Assembly (NCBI RefSeq): GCF_002419965.1
Contig: NZ_DIHC01000012.1
Coordinates: forward strand, 1 to 17,195
Direction: 5' to 3'
Source: Pseudomonas sp. UBA5706
GTDB taxonomy: Bacteria > Pseudomonadota > Gammaproteobacteria > Pseudomonadales > Pseudomonadaceae
Length of the DNA: 17,195 bases
A program made the position numbers and the translations under genes. Positions within the stretch are counted from its first letter, which is position 1, and every line of letters starts with the position of its first letter. The notes beneath the pieces were generated by a model. It was given only the letters and a program-made list of their open reading frames with translations. It did no database searches and was not told the origin of the DNA. Positions 7,806 through 14,262 of this stretch are shown piece by piece.

Positions 7806-8654
7806 TTAATGAGGCTGACGCCGGGCCAATACCAGCAACCCCTGTTCCAGCGCCGGGAACAGACTGTTGTTAAAGTTGTTCCAGCGCAGTTCGAGGATGG
7901 TGTCGTCCGGCGCGATGGGGGTGTCCAGCACGTCGAATATCACTTCACCGGAATCGATGCCATTGTCGACGTAATGGAACGAGGCGCCGGTCATGTCCAC
8001 CACCGGAATATCGACGGTTTCGCGGGTCGTCCAGTCGATCACCCTCTTGCCCCGTGCCCCATACAGCGCATCGAGGGTGGCGCAGGCGCCGCGTCGTTCA
8101 TAAGGCGATTCCAGCCGGGTGATGCCCGGGTGAATGTTCACGATACGCCGATGGAAATCCGCGCCCTCGCGCACCAGTTCATCGAGGATCACCAACAGCC
8201 CGTCCAGCACCACGACTTCAGCGCCCAGGGCGTGCAGTCGCTCTCCCAGGCGGCGCTCGAAATCCGACTTTCCCGCCGCCCGCCGGCTGTCGCCCAAGGG
8301 CAGCGCGCGGTAAGTGGAGGGTACGTTCTCCAACAGGTCGTTGACCGGCCGCCCCTGAACCTTAAGGTCGGCGGGATAGAACCAGTGCCCACCCTGTCCC
8401 GGGGCAAAACCGTAGTCCTTGATGTTGTCCCGGTCGCGCGCCGACTCGGGGTTGTCATCGCAGATAATGCCCTCGAGCGAGTAGTGATCGCCCAGCGGGG
8501 TTTCGTTGAGTGCCTGAACCAGATGCTCCAGCGGTGATTTCATGTAGCGCTGCTCGCCGTGGTAGTCAACGTATTGACCGGCCTTGTCAGCCGCGCCATT
8601 GCGCAGCGACCAGACGTAAACAAGTTTGGTTTTTTGCATGGGTTCCGAACTCAT
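7806..8654 (-). CDS. PvdF-like N5-hydroxyornithine formyltransferase
   Basis: This 282-residue protein of the PurN/GART formyltransferase fold probably formylates N5-hydroxyornithine with N10-formyl-tetrahydrofolate, making the hydroxamate ligand fOHOrn before NRPS loading. The catalytic set is visible: Asn173 and His175 in IVNIHPGI, and the Asp of HYVDNGIDSGEVI (about Asp234). The N-terminus (KLVYVWSLRN, AADKAGQYVDYHGE) resembles pyoverdine PvdF as I remember it, and the length fits. The ATG at 8654 overlaps the hydroxylase stop as ATGA, implying translational coupling. An ATG at 8639 (MQKTKLVY) aligns better with the family start and is a real alternative. The partner ornithine N5-hydroxylase (PvdA type) is not in the window. 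The amine substrate is inferred from the context. Confidence 0.83.
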   Translation of the reverse strand: MSSEPMQKTKLVYVWSLRNGAADKAGQYVDYHGEQRYMKSPLEHLVQALNETPLGDHYSLEGIICDDNPESARDRDNIKDYGFAPGQGGHWFYPADLKVQGRPVNDLLENVPSTYRALPLGDSRRAAGKSDFERRLGERLHALGAEVVVLDGLLVILDELVREGADFHRRIVNIHPGITRLESPYERRGACATLDALYGARGKRVIDWTTRETVDIPVVDMTGASFHYVDNGIDSGEVIFDVLDTPIAPDDTILELRWNNFNNSLFPALEQGLLVLARRQPH

Positions 8655-9643
8655 GGAGTAGTGAGCAGCGCGTCGCCGTTGACGCCTTCGGCCATGGCCA
8701 CCACCACTTTGCGCTCGCCGCTGAAGGGCTTGCGCGAATGGGCGGTGAGCATGTTGTCGAGCATCAGCACGTCGCCGGTGTTCCAGGGAAACACCACTTC
8801 GCATTCATCGAGCACACCGCGGATTTCGGCCAGGGCGTCGTCCTCCAGCGGGCTGCCGTCGCCGTAATAGACGTTACGTGGCAGGCCCTCCTCGCCCACG
8901 GTGTCCAGCAGGATTTCCTGCATTTCCGGGTCCAGGTTGGAGAGATGAAACAGGTGCGCTTGATTGAACCAGACCCAGTCTCGGGTGCGAGGATGTTGCG
9001 CCACGCCTTGCACCCACTGCCGGGTGCGCAGGTCGCCCTCCTCGTTCCACTCACACTGGATGCCACGCTTGCGGCAGTAGTCCTGGACCTCGCTGTGATG
9101 CTCGGTGTTGAACACCTGCTGCCAGGTCAGGTCCAGGCCGTTGCCGTAGTTGCGCACGTACATCAGGCGCTTGTGTTCGAAGCGCTTGCGCAGGTTGGGG
9201 TTGATCCGGCGGAACACTTCGCGGCTGTCGGCGATCGGCGTTTGGCCACCACTGGGCGCGGCCTTGGCGCAATAGAACCAGATGCGCATCGGCCATTCGT
9301 TGGTATACGCCTGCTCGTTGTGCAGCGGGATCGAGCGGTGTGCCGGGTATTCGGTGGAGGTATACACCCCCTTGCCATCGACCTGACTGCGCGGGGTGGA
9401 ACCGAATTCGTAGTTGAGCAGCGGATGGCCGAACGCTGCGGCGAAGCGCTGGAAGCCTTCGATGCCATCGCTGTTGAAACCGCTGAACAGGACCGCGCCG
9501 TCGCGTTCCAGCCGTTGTTCGACCACGCCGCGCAGGGATTCGAACTCGGCCGCCAGCGATGCCCCGGGCTGACCGGGGTAGACCCGCAATGGGAAGCCGG
9601 TTTCGACGTGGAGTGTGTGTGGCGTGAGCATGCTCATGTTCAT
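8651..9643 (-). CDS. SyrP/TauD-family Fe(II)/2-oxoglutarate beta-hydroxylase
   Basis: This 330-residue non-haem iron oxygenase is of the SyrP type. Standalone members of this group beta-hydroxylate an Asp or His held on an NRPS carrier protein, giving a hydroxycarboxylate or hydroxy-imidazole iron ligand. The facial triad is H-x-E at residues 108-110 (IPLHNEQAYTNEWP) with a distal His at about 302 (NMLTAHSRKPFSGERKVVV); Arg304 or Arg311 is the likely 2-oxoglutarate anchor. The HxE form is typical of SyrP and clavaminate synthase, whereas TauD has HxD. The ATG at 9643 is preferred to the in-frame TTG at 9649; a GGAG lies 10 bases upstream. It is the second gene of the mbtH operon and overlaps the transformylase start by 4 bases. 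Whether the substrate is Asp, His or another residue cannot be told from this window. Confidence 0.86.
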   Translation of the reverse strand: MNMSMLTPHTLHVETGFPLRVYPGQPGASLAAEFESLRGVVEQRLERDGAVLFSGFNSDGIEGFQRFAAAFGHPLLNYEFGSTPRSQVDGKGVYTSTEYPAHRSIPLHNEQAYTNEWPMRIWFYCAKAAPSGGQTPIADSREVFRRINPNLRKRFEHKRLMYVRNYGNGLDLTWQQVFNTEHHSEVQDYCRKRGIQCEWNEEGDLRTRQWVQGVAQHPRTRDWVWFNQAHLFHLSNLDPEMQEILLDTVGEEGLPRNVYYGDGSPLEDDALAEIRGVLDECEVVFPWNTGDVLMLDNMLTAHSRKPFSGERKVVVAMAEGVNGDALLTTP

Positions 9644-9681
9644 GGGCAAGACGCTCCAGAAGCAGCAGGAAAAATAAGGGG

Positions 9682-9882
9682 TCAGGCCATGGCCTTGCGC
9701 AGGCTCAGCGGGCGCATGTCGGTCCAGGTGGTCTCGATGTAGGCGAGGCAGGTCTGTTTGTCGCCTTCCACACCAACGCTTTTCCAGCCCTCCGGGATGG
9801 CCTTGTAATCGGGCCAGATGGAGTATTGCTCTTCGTGGTTGATGACTACGCGGAACTGGGTGTTTTCGCCGTCAAAACTCAT
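9682..9882 (-). CDS. mbtH: MbtH-like NRPS accessory protein
   Basis: This 66-residue protein has the full MbtH signature: FRVVINHEEQYSIWP near the start, IPEGWKSVG in the middle and WTDMRPLSLRK at the end, with the conserved tryptophans. MbtH proteins bind NRPS adenylation domains and are often required for their folding and activity. The ATG at 9882 has GAGG 8 bases upstream; the in-frame TTG at 9888 would be too close to that site. It is the first gene of the four-gene operon, behind an ECF-type promoter candidate. The partner is presumably the NRPS whose 3' end lies at the right of the window. Confidence 0.95.
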   Translation of the reverse strand: MSFDGENTQFRVVINHEEQYSIWPDYKAIPEGWKSVGVEGDKQTCLAYIETTWTDMRPLSLRKAMA

Positions 9883-9936
9883 GTGCAAGACCTCGTCATA
9901 GTGAATCGCCGCGTGCAGGGCGGCCTTATCTAAAAG

Positions 9937-9960
9937 ACGAACGAGGGGGCGGGATGATTA
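9937..9960 (-). promoter_or_regulatory. Candidate iron-starvation ECF sigma promoter for the mbtH operon
   Basis: On the minus strand TAATC (-35, 9956-9960) is followed by exactly 16 bases and then CGTC (-10, 9936-9939). PvdS boxes read TAAAT-N16-CGT and OrbS boxes TAAA-N17-CGTC, so this differs only in the -35. The start codon is about 55 bases downstream. The receptor gene has the same TAAT-N17-CGT arrangement, which strengthens both calls. The sigma factor gene is not in the window. Confidence 0.5.
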
Positions 9961-9993
9961 GTGGTTTTTTGAAATTCGGCGGCTTGAGGTTTG

Positions 9994-10016
9994 AATGCAT
10001 ATCCATTATTTGCATT
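9994..10016. promoter_or_regulatory. AT-rich inverted repeat upstream of mbtH, possible Fur or operator site
   Basis: AATGCA-N11-TGCATT forms a 23-base interrupted palindrome in a short AT-rich patch, 34 bases upstream of the candidate mbtH -35. Its size and composition are like a Fur-controlled operator, but the match to the Fur consensus is weak, so another regulator or chance is possible. Confidence 0.3.
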
Positions 10017-10184
10017 GCCGCTGACAGGCTTCGTCCTAACGTCCGAACTGTGTCGCCTTCGGCGAGTACTTTTTCAATGGCGAAACTTCACAAGATCAGG
10101 GCACCAGGCACGCCGCGTTCGCTCTTGATCTTCGTACCTGGAATATCAGACACCGCAGAACGCGACTTGGGTGCAGGCCGAACG

Positions 10185-10393
10185 CTGGTGGCGCTCCGTG
10201 GGTCGAGCGGCATGGATGCCGCGAGAGCCGCCCCCCGCCATGGATGGCGGATGGCGGCGGGCCCACGCAGCGTCGCCTGCGTGAGGGAACCCCGACGAAG
10301 GCGGGGCCAAACCGGGAGCCAAAGCGCTTTGGTTACTTTCGCGCTTTTCGAAAGTGACCCGCCGACGGGGCGGAAAGGTGACCCCGTGTCACC
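10185..10393. repeat. Hairpin-rich intergenic element of a type common in Pseudomonas
   Basis: Seven short inverted repeats follow one another. They are GCGGCAT-GG-ATGCCGC (10207-10222), CCGCCAT-GG-ATGGCGG (10235-10250), CACGCAG-N6-CTGCGTG (10264-10283), CCCCG-N7-CGGGG (10290-10306), ACTTTCG-N7-CGAAAGT (10335-10355), CCGCC-N5-GGCGG (10359-10373) and GGTGAC-N5-GTCACC (10377-10393). I recognise wording such as GTGACCCGCCG as recurring in intergenic regions of many Pseudomonas genomes, where spurious hypothetical ORFs are often called. Open frames cross it on both strands but show neither domains nor a ribosome-binding site. It may be a dispersed non-autonomous repeat or a structured RNA. The rest of the gene-free stretch 9961-10440 holds only the AT-rich palindrome and a small hairpin with a T-run at 10053-10074. 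Confidence 0.6.
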
Positions 10394-10440
10394 GCCGCAA
10401 ACGGATAAACACACAAACCTCAGCACCACCAAAACCCCAT

Positions 10441-10474
10441 AAAAAAAGAGCAGACACGTCACCCATGCCTGCCC
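10441..10474 (-). terminator. Rho-independent terminator of the TonB receptor gene
   Basis: Read on the minus strand, GGGCAGGCA pairs with TGTCTGCTC (nine pairs, two of them G-U) across a 9-base loop, and seven Ts follow directly. It begins about 19 bases after the receptor stop codon, so the receptor gene and the mbtH operon are probably separate transcription units. Confidence 0.8.
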
Positions 10475-10492
10475 TTCTTCACACCCCGGCCA

Positions 10493-12691
10493 TCACCAAC
10501 GGAAGGCCACGGTCCCCAACACCGTACGCTCCTCACCCCAGTAGCAACGACCACCATTGTTGCAACCGCTCACATACTCCTTATCGAACAGATTCTTCGC
10601 ATTCACATCCACCGACCAATGCTTATCGATGTCATAACCCACCAACGCATCCACCAGCGTCACGTCACCGGTCTTCAACTTGCCGTAAAGCGTCGGCGCA
10701 GTGTAAGCGAAGGTGTTGTCGAAATACCGCACACCGCCCCCGAGACGCAAGCCACTCAACGGCCCGTCCAAGAATCGATACGTCGCCCAGCCAGAGGCCT
10801 GGTTACGCGGAATACCGGTCAACTGATGATCTTCGTACAACGAACCCGGCGCATCCTTGGTCACCCGCGCATCGGTGTAGGTATACGAGGCGATCAGGCT
10901 CAGGTTTTCAGTGATATCACTATTGGCCTCCAGCTCGATCCCCTTGGACTCGCTCTCGCCTACCTGGCGGCTGAAACTGTTGGAGCCGGCGATCACGTCA
11001 TGGGTCTTGGTCAACTGAAAGACCGCAGCGCTGAAGGTGGTATTCCAGCCCTTGGGCTCAAACTTCAGACCCGCTTCGTACTGATGGCTGAGAATCGGGT
11101 CGAGCAACTCGCCGTTCGGCTGCGAAGACTGCTGCACCGGCGTAAAGGCCGTCGAGTAGCTGACATAAGGCGAGATGCCGTTCTCGAACTGGTACATCAG
11201 GCCGGTCTGCCAGCTGAAACGGTGATCCCAGCCATCCAGGTCAGCCAGGCCACTGGTAGTGCCCGCTCGGTTACGGTATTGGCTGTTGACGAAGTCCTGA
11301 CGCCCGCCCAGCAGGAAGATCCAGTTGTCGTATTTGCTTTGCAACTGGCCGTACAGACCGTACATCTGCTGGTCCAGCTGCGAGTTTTGAATGGTCGCCA
11401 GCATCCTCGGATTGCCCGCCGGGAACACGGGATTGAAGGGGTTGTAGGTGCCGCCATTGCCCGCGGCCCAGTCCTGATTGAACGAGGTGCGATCATAGCT
11501 CGCGCCCAGCAACACGGTATTTTCCAGCGCGCCGGAAGTGAAATGACCTTCGAACTGGTTGTCCAGCGAATAGGCGATGGACTTGTTATCGCGATCGTAC
11601 GCCAGGCTGGTCAGGGTGCTGCCGAAACCGCCGTTGTTCAGGTTGTTCGGCCAGGTTTCATGCCGATCCAGACGCGACTCCATGTAGCGCGAATTCTGGC
11701 GGAACTGCCAGTTCTCGTTGAGCTGATGGCTGAACTCATAGCCCAGCGTCCAGCTTTCACGCTCGAAGTCGTCCCAGTTCGGGTTGCCAGTGAACTGGCT
11801 TTTGCCGATCTTGCCGTTGACGTTGTGCAGCAGCGTACCGGCCGCAGGGTAGCCCAGTTCCAGCTTGGTGCGGTCGCGCTGATAGGACGACAGCAGGGTC
11901 AACGAGGTGTCTTCGTCGAAGTTGAAGGTCATCGACGGCGCGATGTACAGGCGATCGTCCGGCACCGAGTCGACCTGAGTATCGGCGTTGCGGCCCAGCA
12001 TGACGATACGACCCAGAATCCGGTTGTCGTCGGTCAGCGGCCCGGACACGTCAAGCCCAAGCTGACGGCGATTGTTGCTGCCGTAGGTAAATTTGGCTTC
12101 GCCCCGGGCGACTTCCGTCGGGCGTTTGCTGACCAGGTTGACCAGACCGCCGGGCGCGTTTTCGCCATAGAGAATCGAGCTTGGCCCACGGAACACTTCG
12201 GTGCGCTCCAGGCCGTAAGGCTCGGTGGTGGTGTCGTAGCGGTTGCCCTGCAGGCGCAGGCCGTCCTTGAGCAGCCCGTAGCCGTAGTCGGTGGCGTTGT
12301 AGCCCCGGATCGAGAACAGGTCACCGGCCAGACCGTCGCCGACCGCGAATGGCGGCGCGAAGATCCCCGGCACGTAGCCAAGAATATCCGTAAGGGTTTG
12401 TGAGGCCTGGTCCTGGATACGCTGACGTGTCACGACCGACACAGAGCGCGGTGTTTCCGAGAGCGGCGTGCTGGTCTTGGTGCCCGCTGTGCTGTTCTTC
12501 GCCTGATAGCCGGTTTCCGGTTCTGTCACCGGTGCGTCGCCCGAAACCACCGAGTTCTGCAACTGAATGGTGGACCCTTTGGCGGGTTTGGCAGGGGCGT
12601 CATCGGCCCAGGCCATACCGTGGCAGGCGACCATTGCCACCCATGCCGCCAAGGCTTTCACCTTGAATTGACGCGTGTTGTTGCTAGCCAT
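10493..12691 (-). CDS. TonB-dependent ferric-siderophore receptor (FhuA/FoxA type, no signalling domain)
   Basis: This 732-residue outer-membrane receptor would import the ferric form of the siderophore. A Sec signal peptide ends near AWA (residues 27-29). A candidate TonB box (IQLQNSVVSG) lies at about 42-51. The plug domain spans about 72-190 and includes TPRSVSVVTRQRIQDQ and RTEVFRGPSSILYGENAPGG. The barrel follows and ends in NLFDKEYVSGC ... YWGEERTVLGTVAFRW, with the terminal aromatic residue and the FhuA-like Cys-Trp-Gly strand. Only about 12 residues separate the mature N-terminus from the TonB box, so there is no STN domain, unlike FpvA. The ATG at 12691 follows GGGAGGGGGAG at normal spacing. 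The gene has its own promoter region and a clear terminator. Its place between the aminotransferase and mbtH ties it to this siderophore, but ligand specificity is inferred from context. Confidence 0.92.
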   Translation of the reverse strand: MASNNTRQFKVKALAAWVAMVACHGMAWADDAPAKPAKGSTIQLQNSVVSGDAPVTEPETGYQAKNSTAGTKTSTPLSETPRSVSVVTRQRIQDQASQTLTDILGYVPGIFAPPFAVGDGLAGDLFSIRGYNATDYGYGLLKDGLRLQGNRYDTTTEPYGLERTEVFRGPSSILYGENAPGGLVNLVSKRPTEVARGEAKFTYGSNNRRQLGLDVSGPLTDDNRILGRIVMLGRNADTQVDSVPDDRLYIAPSMTFNFDEDTSLTLLSSYQRDRTKLELGYPAAGTLLHNVNGKIGKSQFTGNPNWDDFERESWTLGYEFSHQLNENWQFRQNSRYMESRLDRHETWPNNLNNGGFGSTLTSLAYDRDNKSIAYSLDNQFEGHFTSGALENTVLLGASYDRTSFNQDWAAGNGGTYNPFNPVFPAGNPRMLATIQNSQLDQQMYGLYGQLQSKYDNWIFLLGGRQDFVNSQYRNRAGTTSGLADLDGWDHRFSWQTGLMYQFENGISPYVSYSTAFTPVQQSSQPNGELLDPILSHQYEAGLKFEPKGWNTTFSAAVFQLTKTHDVIAGSNSFSRQVGESESKGIELEANSDITENLSLIASYTYTDARVTKDAPGSLYEDHQLTGIPRNQASGWATYRFLDGPLSGLRLGGGVRYFDNTFAYTAPTLYGKLKTGDVTLVDALVGYDIDKHWSVDVNAKNLFDKEYVSGCNNGGRCYWGEERTVLGTVAFRW

Positions 12692-12773
12692 CCGTACTCC
12701 CCCTCCCTTTGAGATCAACGGGGCCCCAGCCCCAAATTTGACTGAATATGTCAAAAACCGCGGAAATGTAACA

Positions 12774-12790
12774 GAGAAACGTTCTCATTA
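12774..12790 (-). promoter_or_regulatory. Fur-box-like palindrome before the receptor gene
   Basis: The minus strand reads TAATGAGAACGTTTCTC, with GAGAA and TTCTC forming a perfect inverted repeat around CGT. It matches a large part of the Fur consensus half-sites (AATGATAAT type) and lies in an AT-rich stretch 83-99 bases upstream of the receptor start. Iron repression by Fur is the expected control for such a gene. Confidence 0.55.
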
Positions 12791-12802
12791 CTATTGGTAT
12801 TA
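12779..12802 (-). promoter_or_regulatory. Candidate iron-starvation ECF sigma promoter of the receptor gene
   Basis: On the minus strand TAATA (12798-12802) is followed by 16 bases and CGT (12779-12781), the same TAAT-N17-CGT layout as upstream of mbtH. It overlaps the Fur-like palindrome, so iron could act through Fur directly, through a Fur-controlled sigma factor, or both. The CGT is also the centre of the palindrome, so one of the two readings may be coincidental. Confidence 0.42.
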
Positions 12803-12852
12803 AATGCTCAGCGACGGGGCCCCCCGCCTCGTCACCGGCATATTTGCAGGGC

Positions 12853-14262
12853 TTAGCGTTGGCGGATGGCTGCACCAACGGCGGCAGCGAAGATTTCGGC
12901 GATCTGGTCGATCTGCGCGGCAGTGACGATCAGCGGGGGCAGGAAACGAATGACGCTGGAACGACGACCGCCCACTTCGATGATCAGCCCGCGCTGCAGG
13001 CACTGACGCTGAACCTTGGAGGCCAGCTCGCCGCTTTGCGGGAAACGCCCAAGTCCATCCGGCCGGCCTTGGGGGTCGACCATTTCCACGCCCAGCATCA
13101 GGCCCATGCCGCGCACATCGCCCAGGTGCGGGCAGTCTTTTTGCAGCGCACGCAGATGCCCGGTCAGGCGCTCACCCATGGCGGCGGCATGCTGATCGAG
13201 TTGCTGCTCACGAACGATGCGCAGGGTGGTGGAACCGGCGACCATCGCCAACTGATTGCCGCGAAAGGTGCCCGCGTGGGAACCGGGTTTCCAGACGTCC
13301 AGCGATTTGTTGTACACCACCACCGCCATCGGCTGACTGCCACCGATGGCCTTGGACAGCACCAGTACGTCCGGCACGATGCCGGCGTGCTGGAAGGCAA
13401 ACGGCTTGCCGGTCCGCGCCACGCCACACTGGATTTCATCGAGGATCAGCGGGACACCGGCATCGTGCGTGATACGACGGATCTCACGCAGCCAGTTGGC
13501 CGACGTCGGCACCACGCCGCCCTCCCCTTGCAACGGTTCCAGAATCATCCCGGCCGGCGGCAGCACGCCGCTTTCCGGGTCGCTCAACTGGTTCTCGATG
13601 TAATGCAGGCCGATGCGCTCGCCTGCCTCGCCACCGACCCCAAACGGACAGCGGTAGTCGTAAGGAAATGGCAGGAACTGCGCATTCGACGCCAGACCGT
13701 GCAGATAGGCCTTCGGCCCCAGATTGCCCATCAAGCCCAGTGCGCCTTGGGTCATGCCGTGGTAAGCACCATGAAACGCCATGAGGTTGCTGCGCCCGGT
13801 AGCGGTGCGTACCAGCTTCAGCGCAGCCTCGACGGCGTCGGTGCCCGCCGGGCCGCAGAACTGAATGCGCGCGTCCCTGGCGAACTCCGGCGGCAGCAAG
13901 GCGAACAATTCACCGATGAAGTCGTCCTTGGCCTCGGTCATCAGATCCAGGGTGTGCAGCGGGCGCTGACCATCAAGCAGCCCGCGCATCGCCTGCACCA
14001 CCTCCGGATGATTGTGACCCAGTGCCAGGGTGCCCGCGCCAGCCAGGCAATCGATGAACCAGCGGCCCTCGCTGTCCTGCACATGAATGCCCTGGGCGCG
14101 TTTAAGGTCCAGCGGAATGCGCCTTGGATAACTGCGCGCGTTGGATTCCACCGCGGCCTGGCGTTCAAGCCGCGCGGTGGGCGCAAAACGGTAGTCGGCG
14201 TTGGCCAGTGCGGCGTCCGGTGTCAGCTCGCTGATCGGCGTCACGTTGTGTTGGCTATGCAT
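12853..14262 (-). CDS. PvdH-like L-2,4-diaminobutyrate:2-oxoglutarate aminotransferase
   Basis: This 469-residue class III PLP aminotransferase probably makes L-2,4-diaminobutyrate from aspartate semialdehyde and glutamate, as an NRPS building block. The PLP residues are visible: Asp275 in LILDEIQCGVARTG, Lys304 in VLVLSKAIGGSQ, and the glycine-rich CGPAGTDAVEAALKL at about 136-150. The length and the segment ESNARSYPRRIPLDLKRAQG match PvdH and Dat-type enzymes as I know them. The ATG at 14262 has AGGAG 7 bases upstream and overlaps the NRPS stop by 8 bases (ATGCATAG), so the two genes are co-translated. A longer frame upstream lies inside the NRPS. A housekeeping ornithine or 4-aminobutyrate aminotransferase is less likely given this coupling. 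Confidence 0.88.
   Translation of the reverse strand: MHSQHNVTPISELTPDAALANADYRFAPTARLERQAAVESNARSYPRRIPLDLKRAQGIHVQDSEGRWFIDCLAGAGTLALGHNHPEVVQAMRGLLDGQRPLHTLDLMTEAKDDFIGELFALLPPEFARDARIQFCGPAGTDAVEAALKLVRTATGRSNLMAFHGAYHGMTQGALGLMGNLGPKAYLHGLASNAQFLPFPYDYRCPFGVGGEAGERIGLHYIENQLSDPESGVLPPAGMILEPLQGEGGVVPTSANWLREIRRITHDAGVPLILDEIQCGVARTGKPFAFQHAGIVPDVLVLSKAIGGSQPMAVVVYNKSLDVWKPGSHAGTFRGNQLAMVAGSTTLRIVREQQLDQHAAAMGERLTGHLRALQKDCPHLGDVRGMGLMLGVEMVDPQGRPDGLGRFPQSGELASKVQRQCLQRGLIIEVGGRRSSVIRFLPPLIVTAAQIDQIAEIFAAAVGAAIRQR

Noticed and set aside
9954..10462. Open frames on both strands across the intergenic element (162 and 124 codons)
   Set aside because: They are rich in Arg, Pro and Ala, show no domain or ribosome-binding site, overlap each other and cover the hairpin series. 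They look like the spurious ORFs often called over this kind of repeat.
10619..12403. 594-codon plus-strand open frame opposite the TonB receptor
   Set aside because: It is the GC-rich antisense shadow of the receptor gene, with no recognisable domain; the minus-strand protein is clearly the real one. The same applies to the long plus-strand frames at 2450-3685, 5078-6838, 8510-9742, 12844-14304 and 14327-15592.
12805..12852. Terminator between the aminotransferase and receptor genes
   Set aside because: A GC-rich palindromic patch (GGGGCCCC) exists, but its loop would be too small and no T-run follows. Read-through into the receptor gene remains possible.
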